From Anaerolineales bacterium (GTDB lineage Bacteria; Chloroflexota; Anaerolineae; Anaerolineales; UBA4823): DNA of 27,476 nucleotides. The notes under the pieces were generated by a model. It saw only the letters and a list, made by a program, of their open reading frames with translations, was not told the origin of the DNA and made no database searches. The stretch lies in assembly GCA_016932955.1 (NCBI GenBank), contig JAFGBV010000138.1:1-27476 (forward strand). Direction: 5' to 3'. Position numbers and translations under genes: made by a program. Each line of letters opens with the position of its first letter. The first letter of the stretch is position 1. This document shows, one piece after another, positions 8,425 to 16,621 of the stretch.

Positions 8425-9124
8425 GATCCCCCTCCGTGGCCTGACGGTAGAAGTCCAGCAATTGGCTGGGCTCGATATCCTTGCGCAGGATAGAAGCAGC
8501 AATCACGCCGCGCGAGAGCACATCAAAGCGCGAAGCGAGGTCAGCCGTGCGGGCAAGATCGTGGGAAGTCATCACCACGGTGCGCCCACGGGTGGCCACT
8601 TCGCGCAGCACTGTATCCAGCATAGCACAGGCATCCTGGTCTAGGCCTGTGTAAGGCTCATCGAAAAGAATGACATCCGGGTCGTGCAGCACGGCGCGTC
8701 CAATCGCCAGGCGCTGCTGCATGCCGCGCGAGAAGGTGCGCACCAGGTCACGACGGCGGGCTGTCAGGCCGACCAAGTCCAGCACCTCAGCAATGCGCGG
8801 CTGCGGATGACTCAATCCATACAGCCGGGCAAAGAAACGCAGGTTTTCCTCAGCAGTGAGGTCGGCATAGAGCAAGGGAAGGTGAGAAACAACACCCAGG
8901 CGCTGGCGTACAGCAGATGCCTGGGCAGGCAGATGATATCCGGCAATGCGCACCTCACCCATGGAGGGACGTGAAAGGGAGGCCAAAATGCGCAGAAAAG
9001 TGGTCTTCCCGGCGCCATTAGGGCCCAGCAAGGCGACAAATTCCCCCGCTTGGAGCTGGAAATCCAAGCCGCGCAGCACAGTTTTCAAGCCGAAGCGTTT
9101 TACAAGCCTGCGGGTCTCGATCAT
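8417..9124 (-). CDS. ccmA: Heme exporter ABC ATPase CcmA
   Basis: A 235-residue ABC ATPase, the cytoplasmic motor of CcmAB. Walker A GPNGAGKT is at 34-41. The signature is FSRGMQQR (an SRGM variant instead of LSGGQ, as usual for CcmA). Walker B is VILFDEPYTGLD, and the switch His is in VMTSHDLART. ATG 9124 has AGG 5 bases upstream; an in-frame TTG at 9157 would overlap the stop of the upstream gene and lacks a better site. The gene overlaps ccmB by 8 bases. Confidence 0.94.
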   Translation of the reverse strand: MIETRRLVKRFGLKTVLRGLDFQLQAGEFVALLGPNGAGKTTFLRILASLSRPSMGEVRIAGYHLPAQASAVRQRLGVVSHLPLLYADLTAEENLRFFARLYGLSHPQPRIAEVLDLVGLTARRRDLVRTFSRGMQQRLAIGRAVLHDPDVILFDEPYTGLDQDACAMLDTVLREVATRGRTVVMTSHDLARTADLASRFDVLSRGVIAASILRKDIEPSQLLDFYRQATEGDHA

Positions 9125-9146
9125 GGGCACCTTAAATCCCGTCCGG

Positions 9147-11099
9147 CTAACTACCAAGCAAATCCTTCAAGCGTGACTTCAGCGCGGTGCGGCGGGTTTG
9201 ATAGGCCTCTTCGGGCAACTGACCCGACTCATACAGCTCATCCAAGGCAACAATGGCATCGAGCAGGGTATCTGGGTCATCGGGCAATTGCTCCACGGCA
9301 GGCAAAGCAGCACCTACATCAGCGAGATCAGCCTCAGTTCCTTGGAGCTTATTGCGGCGATAGAGCCAGACCCCAGCCAGGAGCAACACCAGCCCAAAGA
9401 CACCGATGCCGATGGCCAGGTTCTGGGTGGTAGAAGGCTCGATCAGCGAGGTTCCGCCGCTCAACTGGGGGCGCCCAGACACGCTGAATGACAACTGTGA
9501 ACCCGCTTCCAGGCTGCCGCTGGTATACATCTTGTATGAAGTGCCTTGGAATTCGCGCATCCCGCCATCCTGGAGTGTGTCGCTTTTAAGCTTGACGCCC
9601 ACATCGGGGAGCATGACCAAGATGGCTTCGGTCTTTAGCTGTAAGGGCTGGGTGAATTCCAGCATGCGATCATAAGGCATCGTAAAAGCAACCACCACCT
9701 GGTACTTGCCCATCCCCGGATCCACGGGCATGGTATCGGCAAATCCGCCGGGCAGCTCAAGGTAGCGCTCTCCCAGCACACCATCCTGGAACTGGAGGCC
9801 GATTGCGCCAGCAGGCAGAGGGAAGAAAACCACCGGCCCGGCTTTTTCTTCAGCAATCACGGAACGATTGGTGGGGTTAGAGATAATATACACCTCGATC
9901 ACCTGCGCATTTTCAGCATCCAGGAAATCGATAAAAACATGGATGCGGTCAACCGACAAGACAGTCTCGTCGGTGCTGGTATCATAGACCATCACCGGCA
10001 GGTTTAGATCCTGAGGTCCTGTTTCAACCACAATCACATCTGAGGCGAAAATGCTGCCGCCATATTCCACACCAGCGAGGAAAGCGCGCCCCAAGGGCAT
10101 CTCAACATCGGTAAAAAGATACCGCCCATCCTCGCCAATCTCCAGCGTCTGCGAATACACCTGAGACATATTGTCGTAGCCATACAGGGTGACAACTAAG
10201 CCTTCCGCAAGTTTGCCGCCAGAGCCGCTGACCAGCTCGACCACCACAGAGCCCATCCCCCCCAAGGCACTTTGCTGCGGTTGAGCGAGGGAAGACGCAG
10301 CAACCGGCTGATCGGCTGGTGCAGGATAAGGCTGTGGGGCGGGATATGGCTCTGGGGTCTGCTCAGTGGCGCTCACCTGGCTGCCAGGCTGCGTGGCAAA
10401 GGTCAGCGAGCGTATATAGCTTACCAATGCCCAACGCTGCTCATCGTTCAATTGGATTGCAAAGGCAGGCATCTCCGGTGAAAGGCCATTGGTGATCGCA
10501 TCATACAGGCTGGCATTGGATCGTCCAGCCATCCAGGCCTGGTCTTGCAGGTCGCGGGGCGAAATAGCCAGGCTGGCTGCTTGGGGGCCATCTCCGCGGC
10601 CTGTTTGACCATGGCAATCCGCACAGTTCTCCAGGTAAAGCGCCTGCCCCTGCGCCAACAGCCTCTCCGGAGCAGAAAGGGTGTACACATAAGCAATCAC
10701 GTCCCACTTCTCACGGTCCGAAAGGCCCGGAAACGATGGCATGGAGCGCTCCATATTGCCTTCAGTGATCACGGTGTACCAGCCTGCGGGGGTGGCAGCG
10801 CGGGCAACCTGGGCAGAGCCAATGGCTGCAACAGGAAAGGTCAGCTCGCTGGTAGATGGGCCATCGCCCATACCAGATACCCCATGGCAAGGAGCGCAAT
10901 GATCGGCATAGACCAAAGCCCCAGCAACGGGATCAGGCGGGACAATGGGATAAAGGGGATCGGAAATAGCCTCAGGTTCTTGTGGTAGGAACTGCTCGGA
11001 GCCAGGGGGAGGGGTCACATCTTCAGCCAGAGAAAAAGAGCAAGCGCTGAGAAACAAGAGGGAAAGGAAGGCAAGCAGAATGCGGGGGATTTTGGGCAT
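9147..11099 (-). CDS. Diheme cytochrome c lipoprotein with beta ectodomain and C-terminal membrane anchor
   Basis: About 650 residues. The signal peptide has lipobox FLSAC (lipid Cys 20). Two class I cytochrome c domains follow, with heme motifs CAPCH (68-72) and CADCH (159-163) and likely axial Met in ERSMPSF and SPEMPAF. A Pro/Ala linker then leads to two beta-rich domains, a membrane helix (about IGIGVFGLVLLLAGVWLY) and a cytoplasmic SHOCT-like helical hairpin, ALDELYESGQLPEEAY. It is an electron carrier facing the outside and probably a client of the surrounding Ccm machinery (inference). ATG 11099 was preferred to GTG 11108 because GGTG lies 8 bases before it. It sits inside the ccm operon, between the CcmI-like gene and ccmA. 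Confidence 0.88.
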   Translation of the reverse strand: MPKIPRILLAFLSLLFLSACSFSLAEDVTPPPGSEQFLPQEPEAISDPLYPIVPPDPVAGALVYADHCAPCHGVSGMGDGPSTSELTFPVAAIGSAQVARAATPAGWYTVITEGNMERSMPSFPGLSDREKWDVIAYVYTLSAPERLLAQGQALYLENCADCHGQTGRGDGPQAASLAISPRDLQDQAWMAGRSNASLYDAITNGLSPEMPAFAIQLNDEQRWALVSYIRSLTFATQPGSQVSATEQTPEPYPAPQPYPAPADQPVAASSLAQPQQSALGGMGSVVVELVSGSGGKLAEGLVVTLYGYDNMSQVYSQTLEIGEDGRYLFTDVEMPLGRAFLAGVEYGGSIFASDVIVVETGPQDLNLPVMVYDTSTDETVLSVDRIHVFIDFLDAENAQVIEVYIISNPTNRSVIAEEKAGPVVFFPLPAGAIGLQFQDGVLGERYLELPGGFADTMPVDPGMGKYQVVVAFTMPYDRMLEFTQPLQLKTEAILVMLPDVGVKLKSDTLQDGGMREFQGTSYKMYTSGSLEAGSQLSFSVSGRPQLSGGTSLIEPSTTQNLAIGIGVFGLVLLLAGVWLYRRNKLQGTEADLADVGAALPAVEQLPDDPDTLLDAIVALDELYESGQLPEEAYQTRRTALKSRLKDLLGS

Positions 11100-11133
11100 G
11101 GGATTCACACCAGGATGTTTTCAAAAAACTGGA

Positions 11134-11706
11134 TCAGGCGAGTGGTGTACCGCAGTTATGACAAAAACGATCCCCCTGCTGCACCGGGCGCCCACACTTG
11201 GGGCAGAAACCGCCTGTCTTTCCCTGGCGCTTGCGGCGGCGCATGGCGATCATGGCTTCCAGCGTATCTTCTGAGGCAGGTGCAGAATTGACCATTGGGG
11301 GGCTGTTATCCACAATGGGCTGGGGGGCTTGCTTCACCCGGCGGGCGGCAATGGCGGCTTCCACTTTGTCGCAGGGCGCAGACCCGGCAGCAGATGCCTG
11401 AAGATCGTCCAGCTTGCGCAGAATCGCAGCGCCGCGCTGCACAAAAGCGGCGCGCTGAAGCGGGTAATCCTCTTCAGGGATCTTGCCGAGGAGGTGGTCA
11501 AAGTCCAACTCTTGCAGGGTATTGAGCACTTGATCCCGCTCGGCAAGCAAGGCAGAAAGCTGGTGCTCCTGTTGATCGGCAGCAAGCAGGGCTGCGCCTC
11601 TCTGTTTGCGCGCCCCTGCTATGGGCTGCTCGATGAATGGGCGAAGGATATACAAAGCCACTAAAACTACCAGGCCTAGGAGAACAAAAATCGATCCAAT
11701 ATCCAT
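11134..11706 (-). CDS. CcmI-like membrane protein with C-terminal zinc ribbon
   Basis: 190 residues: an N-terminal membrane helix (5-24), then a charged helical segment (about 30-105) containing ERDQVLNTLQELDFDHLLGK followed by IPEEDY, which resembles the helical N-terminal part of CcmI/CycH. A linker holds two copies of an EAxIAxRR motif (about 116-123 and 150-157). A four-Cys zinc ribbon closes the protein (Cys 168, 171, 182, 185; CPKCG and CHNCG). The TPR apocytochrome-binding domain of proteobacterial CcmI is missing. ATG 11706 has AAGG 7 bases upstream. It lies 22 bases after ccmG. A scaffold role in heme ligation is a guess from position. Confidence 0.75.
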   Translation of the reverse strand: MDIGSIFVLLGLVVLVALYILRPFIEQPIAGARKQRGAALLAADQQEHQLSALLAERDQVLNTLQELDFDHLLGKIPEEDYPLQRAAFVQRGAAILRKLDDLQASAAGSAPCDKVEAAIAARRVKQAPQPIVDNSPPMVNSAPASEDTLEAMIAMRRRKRQGKTGGFCPKCGRPVQQGDRFCHNCGTPLA

Positions 11707-11728
11707 TGATCAACCTTGCACTGCGATG

Positions 11729-12289
11729 CTATTCCCCCAAAAGGGGATCGATGGCAGCCTTGATCTCTGCCAGAGACAAGAAGGGGCTGAGCTTGATATA
11801 TGCCAACACGCCATTCTTGTCGATAATATAGGTCTCGGGCACACCCGTTGTGCGATAAGATTGTGAAATACGAGTTGCCAGATCGGGGCCGTTTGGGTAT
11901 GTGATATCAAATTTCTCCAGGTAGGCTTTCGAAGCAGATTCGGTATCTGTCCAGGCAATCCCCAGGAAGATCACATCGCCACGCGAGGCGTAACTGCGCC
12001 AGGCTTGTTCCAGGTCGGCGGCCTCCTGCTCACAAGGCTTGCACCAGGAGGCCCAGAAATTCACCACCACAACCTTGCCACGCAAGGATTCGAGCATGAT
12101 CTGCTCGCCATCGAAGGTGGTCAAGGAAAAATCGGGGGCTTTCTGCCCCAGGGCAACAGGCCCCTGAGAGGTGCGCAGGAGGCCTACGGCTAGCAACGCA
12201 AGCAGGGTAAATAAACCGCCCCAGACCAGGATGGTGCCCCAGGAAGTTTTTTTGACAGGCGTTGGAAGATCGGTCTTTTTTTCGATCAT
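11729..12289 (-). CDS. ccmG: Thiol-disulfide oxidoreductase CcmG/ResA/TlpA-like
   Basis: A 186-residue membrane-anchored thioredoxin-fold protein. It has a membrane helix at about 18-38, then a TlpA-like domain with active site WCKPC (82-86) and the cis-Pro loop GVPETYIID typical of CcmG/DsbE. It reduces the apocytochrome CxxCH cysteines on the outer side of the membrane. ATG 12289 was chosen; upstream in-frame sequence overlaps ccmH and is not conserved. It lies 13 bases after the ccmH stop. Confidence 0.92.
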   Translation of the reverse strand: MIEKKTDLPTPVKKTSWGTILVWGGLFTLLALLAVGLLRTSQGPVALGQKAPDFSLTTFDGEQIMLESLRGKVVVVNFWASWCKPCEQEAADLEQAWRSYASRGDVIFLGIAWTDTESASKAYLEKFDITYPNGPDLATRISQSYRTTGVPETYIIDKNGVLAYIKLSPFLSLAEIKAAIDPLLGE

Positions 12290-12302
12290 TATGGCACTAT
12301 CA

Positions 12303-12794
12303 TCAGCGCTTGCGCAGCTCCTCTTCAAGGCGATGTGCGTATTTATCCGGCTGGGCATCTGCCTGGGCCGCCTGCTGAACACTAACCGGTGGAGGAGGCT
12401 GCTTCCAGGAGCGCATGGAGCGCCAGAGAATATAAACACCTGCCAGAAGGGCAATTGGCGGGACCAGATAAACCAGCCAATTGAAACCTTTCGCAGGTGG
12501 GGTAGCAAGGACGCGGTCGCCATACTGCTCCACAAAGTAGCTCTTGATCTGAGGCTCACTCCAGCCTTCGGATAGCTTTTGGCGGATCAACTCGCGCCAT
12601 TGGGCGCAGGCCTGGGTAGGGCACACATCCAGAGGCACGTTTTCGCACACCGGGCAGAATAACTGCCTGGCAATAGCATTGACTTCATCATCGGAGGGGG
12701 TGGGCTCTTGGGCAAGAGCGACCCCGGCAAGTGCAAGGCTGAGCAGCAGGGCAATGAGAAAGGCAGGTAACAAAAGGAACCAGGAGCGAGTCAT
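12303..12794 (-). CDS. ccmH: Apocytochrome thioreductase CcmH
   Basis: 163 residues: a signal peptide or anchor (about 5-28), the CcmH domain with redox motif FCPVCEN (Cys 47 and Cys 50), a C-terminal membrane helix (about 105-125) and a cytoplasmic tail. CcmH handles apocytochrome cysteines before heme attachment by CcmF. Two extra cysteines, Cys 58 and Cys 63, follow closely (PLDVCPTQACAQW), also seen in CcmH relatives that carry a second Cys pair. ATG 12794 has GAGGTG just upstream, 9 bases after ccmF ends. Confidence 0.92.
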   Translation of the reverse strand: MTRSWFLLLPAFLIALLLSLALAGVALAQEPTPSDDEVNAIARQLFCPVCENVPLDVCPTQACAQWRELIRQKLSEGWSEPQIKSYFVEQYGDRVLATPPAKGFNWLVYLVPPIALLAGVYILWRSMRSWKQPPPPVSVQQAAQADAQPDKYAHRLEEELRKR

Positions 12795-12803
12795 CGGATC
12801 ACC

Positions 12804-14903
12804 TCATCCTCTGGATGCTGCCAAGGAAGATTTCCGGGCACGGACAATCTCGGTCTGGGGGTCTTTATCTGGCCAGGCGGCAACCAGCGTCCCCAGGATG
12901 AAAACAAAGCCCCCAGCCCACAACCAGTTCACCAGTGGATTATGATAAACCTTAAAGGTGGCGCCAGTGGTAGAGATGGGCTGCCAATCTACCAGGAGAA
13001 CATAGAAATCATCTTCCCAAGAAGAGCGCACGCCGGGGATGGTCACCGGCTGTTGCGATTCGTAGTAATAATCGCGGCGGGGGTGCAACTCGCCGAGGTA
13101 TTTGCCATCGCGGTAAACGCTGACCGTGGCCCGGGCAACATTACGGCCATCGGCGGTATCAAACACATGCAGGGTATCGAAGGTGATGGCATAGTCTCCT
13201 AGCGATATCTGCCCCCCTTTAGGGATAGTGCCCTGGGTTTCGGTCTGGAACAATTCAATGCCGATGATGCCGATGGCCATCAAGACAACACCCAAATGGA
13301 TGATATAACCACCGTAGCGGCGGCGGTTGCGCCCGGCAAGGCGCCAGAGGGCCAGGAAGATCGACTCGCCATGCTGGCGGCGACGCGCCCAGGCAGCCCG
13401 CCAGAAATCATACAGGGTGACGGAGGCGACAAAACCGGCCAACCAAAAGCCCAGCAGTGCCGCCCAGTGACGCACCCCGGCCACCAACGCCAGCACCAAG
13501 ACAAGCAAAGAAACCAGCGTAGGCTTCCATATGGCACGGCCAAGCGTTTTAGCGGTGGAGTGGCGCCAGGCTGCCAGGGGAGCAATGCCCATCAGCAAGA
13601 GCAGTCCAGCGAAGAGGGGAGCAGTGGCAGGCTCATAGTACTGCGCGCTAAGGGTTACTTTTTGCCCGGTGAACACTCCTGAAAGGGCAGGGATGGCCTG
13701 CCCAACGATACCCATGGCCTCAGAGAGCAAGGGGAAGATGACACCCCAGAAACAGACCACCAGAATACCAATAAAGAGCAGGTTGTTGAGCAAGAAGAGG
13801 GCTTCGCGCGAGAAGAACGATGTCATGTGTACGCCAGACTTCAACTCATTCCAGCGCCGCATCAGCAAACCCAAGGAAACCACAAAGGTAACGCCAATAA
13901 AGCTAAAGAACAAGGGGCCAATAGCCGACTGGGCAAAAGCGTGCACTGAGGAAAGCACACCCGAACGGGTCAGAAAAGTGCCAAAAATGACCAGGGCGTA
14001 GGTTAAGATAATGAGCACCATATTCCAATGCTTGAGCATGCCCCGTTTTTCCTGGATCATTACCGAGTGCAGGAAGGCTGTGCCAGTGAGCCAGGGCATG
14101 AGGGCTGCGATCTCAACCGGATCCCAACCCCAATAGCCGCCCCAGCCGAGGACATCGTAAGCCCAACGCCCGCCCAAGATCAAGCCCAAGGACAGAAATA
14201 ACCAGGCTACCAAGGTCCAGCGGCGGGTAATGCGGATCCAGCGGTCATCTGTTCGTCCCGTCACCAGGGCGGCAATGGCAAAGGCAAAGGGGATCACAAA
14301 GGAGACAAAACCTAGATAAAGCATCGGCGGGTGGATGATCATGCCAGGGTGGCGCAAGAGTGGATTGAGGCCATTGCCATCCTGTGGGATAAAAAGAACC
14401 GCGCCAGATGGGGGGAACATGGCTGAGACCACCTGACCCATTGCCATCTGCCAGAGGCGTTCAAAGGGATTCTCAATAAAGATGCTCAGAGCCAGGAAAA
14501 AAGCCAATGTAACCAATGAAACCAGGATCACCCAGGGCAAGAACTCACGGTCGCGATCCCATTTGCGCAGGGTGACAGCAAAGGCAAAAGCCGAAAGCAG
14601 CCAGGACCAGAAGATCAACGAGCCAGCCTGCCCGCCCCAGAGGGCAGTCAGGCGCAGATAGAAGGGCATGGAATTGCTCGTCACCGAGGCTACATATTCC
14701 ACCTCATAATTCCCATTAACAAGGAGCACAATCAGGCTGAGGGAAGTGACCGTGAGCAGCGGCCAGGTAAGAAGCATGGCATTACGAGCACTATCCAGCC
14801 AGGGGGCGGAATTCTTGCGCACCGCATAGGTTGCTGCAAAGAGACCATAGATTGAGGCCAGGAAGGTGATAACAAGAGCGCCGTAGCCCAGATTTGCAAT
14901 CAT
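12804..14903 (-). CDS. ccmF: Cytochrome c heme lyase CcmF
   Basis: A 699-residue multi-pass membrane protein, the usual length for CcmF, which ligates heme from CcmE to apocytochrome c. The WWD domain is at about 254-265 (WGGYWGWDPVEI). Conserved His residues include His 185 and His 191 (RHPGMIIHPPMLYLG) and one in SSVHAFAQS. A large extracytoplasmic loop lies near the C-terminus (about 560-660), followed by a last membrane helix. ATG 14903 follows ccmE by 6 bases. The protein looks intact. Confidence 0.96.
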   Translation of the reverse strand: MIANLGYGALVITFLASIYGLFAATYAVRKNSAPWLDSARNAMLLTWPLLTVTSLSLIVLLVNGNYEVEYVASVTSNSMPFYLRLTALWGGQAGSLIFWSWLLSAFAFAVTLRKWDRDREFLPWVILVSLVTLAFFLALSIFIENPFERLWQMAMGQVVSAMFPPSGAVLFIPQDGNGLNPLLRHPGMIIHPPMLYLGFVSFVIPFAFAIAALVTGRTDDRWIRITRRWTLVAWLFLSLGLILGGRWAYDVLGWGGYWGWDPVEIAALMPWLTGTAFLHSVMIQEKRGMLKHWNMVLIILTYALVIFGTFLTRSGVLSSVHAFAQSAIGPLFFSFIGVTFVVSLGLLMRRWNELKSGVHMTSFFSREALFLLNNLLFIGILVVCFWGVIFPLLSEAMGIVGQAIPALSGVFTGQKVTLSAQYYEPATAPLFAGLLLLMGIAPLAAWRHSTAKTLGRAIWKPTLVSLLVLVLALVAGVRHWAALLGFWLAGFVASVTLYDFWRAAWARRRQHGESIFLALWRLAGRNRRRYGGYIIHLGVVLMAIGIIGIELFQTETQGTIPKGGQISLGDYAITFDTLHVFDTADGRNVARATVSVYRDGKYLGELHPRRDYYYESQQPVTIPGVRSSWEDDFYVLLVDWQPISTTGATFKVYHNPLVNWLWAGGFVFILGTLVAAWPDKDPQTEIVRARKSSLAASRG

Positions 14904-14909
14904 GAGAGG

Positions 14910-15404
14910 TTATCCCTCTGCCTGCTCAGGGACTGCCTCTTCGTATTTGGTGGGGCATTTCAGCAAGAGCTCATCGGCATAAAAGATACCGTCTTCCCCC
15001 ACCTGCCCCGTCATGATCGCCTGGGCTTCGTTTTGGAGAAGATCAGGCATAGGTCCAATATAAATCACATCCATGCGAGCGCAGTTGGGATCGATGACAG
15101 CCTGGTGGAGCACAGCTGCCAGGCCACCCAGGCGCTCGATTTCCTTATTATCCGCAGGGACATTTGCCACCGTAAAACGCAAGGTCAGAGTTTGAGGGTC
15201 GTATTGAATCGAATCGCCAATCACTGCACCAGAGACGCGCACATCGCGGGAAAGATCTCGCTGCCCTGCATCGCTCAGTTCGTCAATTGTGTAAAAATAT
15301 TGGGCGCTGGCCTGCGTCGAAGAGATGACCAAATAGATAATGGCTGCAACAATCAGCAGGCCACCAACCAGGAATTTCGCGCTCGCTTTGGGTGCGGACT
15401 CCAA
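14910..15404 (-). CDS. ccmE: Heme chaperone CcmE, CxxxY type
   Basis: 164 residues: a membrane helix (about 11-29) and an OB-fold periplasmic-type domain with VRVSGAVIGDSI, YIGPMPDLL and GQVGEDGIFYADELLLK. CcmE carries heme from CcmC to CcmF. The heme-binding motif, normally HxxxY, is CPTKY here (Cys 150, Tyr 154), so the covalently heme-binding His is replaced by Cys. This variant is known in archaea and in Desulfovibrio-type systems. The start is TTG 15404, supported by GGGAGG 8 bases upstream; no ATG fits. It is the first gene of the ccm operon. Confidence 0.93.
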   Translation of the reverse strand: MESAPKASAKFLVGGLLIVAAIIYLVISSTQASAQYFYTIDELSDAGQRDLSRDVRVSGAVIGDSIQYDPQTLTLRFTVANVPADNKEIERLGGLAAVLHQAVIDPNCARMDVIYIGPMPDLLQNEAQAIMTGQVGEDGIFYADELLLKCPTKYEEAVPEQAEG

Positions 15405-15437
15405 CCGACGAACCTCCCAACTGGAAAAGATGGATAA

Positions 15438-15516
15438 AGTATATCTTCAATCATATATTTTCACATGGATACATTAACCCAACCTGAGAGCATACCTATA
15501 AATTCATAAATAACAA
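15438..15516 (-). promoter_or_regulatory. Candidate promoter region of the ccm operon
   Basis: This AT-rich stretch upstream of ccmE has two possible sigma-70-like arrangements on the minus strand. One is TTGTTA (15511-15516), 16 bases, then TATGCT (15489-15494). The other is a closer -10-like TATACT (15438-15443) with no clear -35. It is the only promoter-like sequence between the preceding terminators and ccmE, so transcription most likely starts here, but which -10 is used cannot be told. Confidence 0.3.
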
Positions 15517-15533
15517 TATTTCGGGAGTATCAG

Positions 15534-15554
15534 CTCAATAAAACGGGGGAAGTG
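15534..15554. repeat. Second copy of the 21-bp repeat found at 4-24
   Basis: This 21-base segment is identical to positions 4-24 and, as there, has a long hairpin on its right side (15577-15617). The hairpin sequences differ while the 21 bases are unchanged, which suggests a conserved functional or mobile unit and not a simple duplication of the region. Confidence 0.6.
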
Positions 15555-15576
15555 ACAACAAAATAAACAGCCCTGA

Positions 15577-15617
15577 GGGGGTCATTTTGAGCGGCGAAGC
15601 TGCCTAAAATGACCCCC
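15577..15617 (-). terminator. Long hairpin, probable terminator or palindromic repeat
   Basis: GGGGGTCATTTT (15577-15588) is the exact reverse complement of 15606-15617. The inner bases pair further (GCGGC with GCTGC) to give a near-continuous stem of about 19 bp with a GAA loop. On the minus strand a T-rich stretch (CTGTTTATTTTGTTG) follows, consistent with termination downstream of the gene at 15689-16621. It may also be a dispersed palindrome, given the neighbouring 21-bp repeat. Confidence 0.5.
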
Positions 15618-15637
15618 AATCGCAAACCAGGTTAAAG

Positions 15638-15665
15638 AATACGGGCGGTCAGAGCCGCCCGTATT
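15638..15665 (-). terminator. Intrinsic terminator after the zinc-ribbon gene
   Basis: A perfect 11-bp stem, AATACGGGCGG with CCGCCCGTATT, closes a 6-base loop 23 bases after the stop at 15689. On the minus strand it ends in TATTCTTT. It is GC-rich with a modest T tract and would separate the zinc-ribbon gene from the ccm operon. Confidence 0.65.
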
Positions 15666-15688
15666 GCCAGGTTGAAGGTTCAAGCAGG

Positions 15689-16621
15689 TCACTCAACGCG
15701 TAAGCGGGCACCACAAGTACGACAGTAAATATCACCCGGCTGAGAACGCTGACCGCACTGATGGCAATATACTTGCCTTTCGGTGGGTTGCGCCGCAACC
15801 GCAGGCGGGATGGCTGAATCGCCCCCATTAAGCGGGCGAGAGGAAGGCCGCCTGCGTCGCGATCCGGTCACCTGGCGACCAGTTCTCCAATACCACCACA
15901 CCCCGCCGACAATCAAGACCACACCTGCGAAGCCGAGCAGCCAGGGTAAGAACGGGAGCGACTGCAGGCTTTCGGCGGTATTCTCTGGAATCGGCGCACT
16001 GGGGCGCACCTGCAGACCTTCGACGCTCAAGAGGTCATCTGCCTTACGGTAACTGAGAGAGATCTCCAAGGTTTGCCCGGCTGGAATCGCACCAATATCC
16101 GAGTTATAGTACGTCAGCCCATCTTGCCCATCCACACCTTCCCCCAAGCTGGGTGCAATCCGCAGGCCTGTGGCATTCAATGGCTCTTGCACCTGGATGG
16201 TCATGCTATCCACGGAGTAATCACCAGGCCAGGTATAAACATAGGATCGTTGCGCCCCGTCTTTGACCAGGGTAGGATCGTAATACTCCAACTGGAGCTG
16301 AGAAGTGATCGCAGTGAAATGGATCTCAGCCCACTCGCCGCTCACCTCGCGTTGATAATCGATGGAGATCAACGCGCCATCCATCTGCCGCGCAGCGACG
16401 GCGTTGGGCTCGCCGACTGCTGCAGGGATGCGCAGTGCCAGCTCCAGGGGAAGGGACAAATCGGCTGCAAGCATGATACGGTAAATTACTAAAACAGCTG
16501 GCTGGTCATATTCTGGCCAGATATCAACCTCGATCGCGCTGAGGGAAATTTCCTGGCCGCGTGCCGACTGCGGTACAAGCAAAGCGACGATTAGAAATAG
16601 AAGAGGAAGCCACTTTCGCAT
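15689..16621 (-). CDS. Secreted/membrane beta-domain protein with C-terminal zinc ribbon, function unknown
   Basis: 310 residues: a signal peptide (1-22, ending SARG), an extracytoplasmic beta-rich region (about 25-200), a membrane helix (about 223-246), a basic Arg-rich stretch (255-262), and a four-Cys zinc ribbon (Cys 286, 289, 300, 303; CHQCG and CRTCG). Its zinc ribbon closely resembles that of the CcmI-like protein at 11134-11706. Its outer domain resembles part of the diheme lipoprotein ectodomain (PAGQTLEISLSYR compared with EAGSQLSFSVSGR). It sits between the flavin importer and the ccm operon. ATG 16621 is favoured because the signal peptide starts MRKW; ATG 16630 and GTG 16633 are also possible. 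No specific function is recognised. Confidence 0.72.
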   Translation of the reverse strand: MRKWLPLLFLIVALLVPQSARGQEISLSAIEVDIWPEYDQPAVLVIYRIMLAADLSLPLELALRIPAAVGEPNAVAARQMDGALISIDYQREVSGEWAEIHFTAITSQLQLEYYDPTLVKDGAQRSYVYTWPGDYSVDSMTIQVQEPLNATGLRIAPSLGEGVDGQDGLTYYNSDIGAIPAGQTLEISLSYRKADDLLSVEGLQVRPSAPIPENTAESLQSLPFLPWLLGFAGVVLIVGGVWWYWRTGRQVTGSRRRRPSSRPLNGGDSAIPPAVAAQPTERQVYCHQCGQRSQPGDIYCRTCGARLRVE

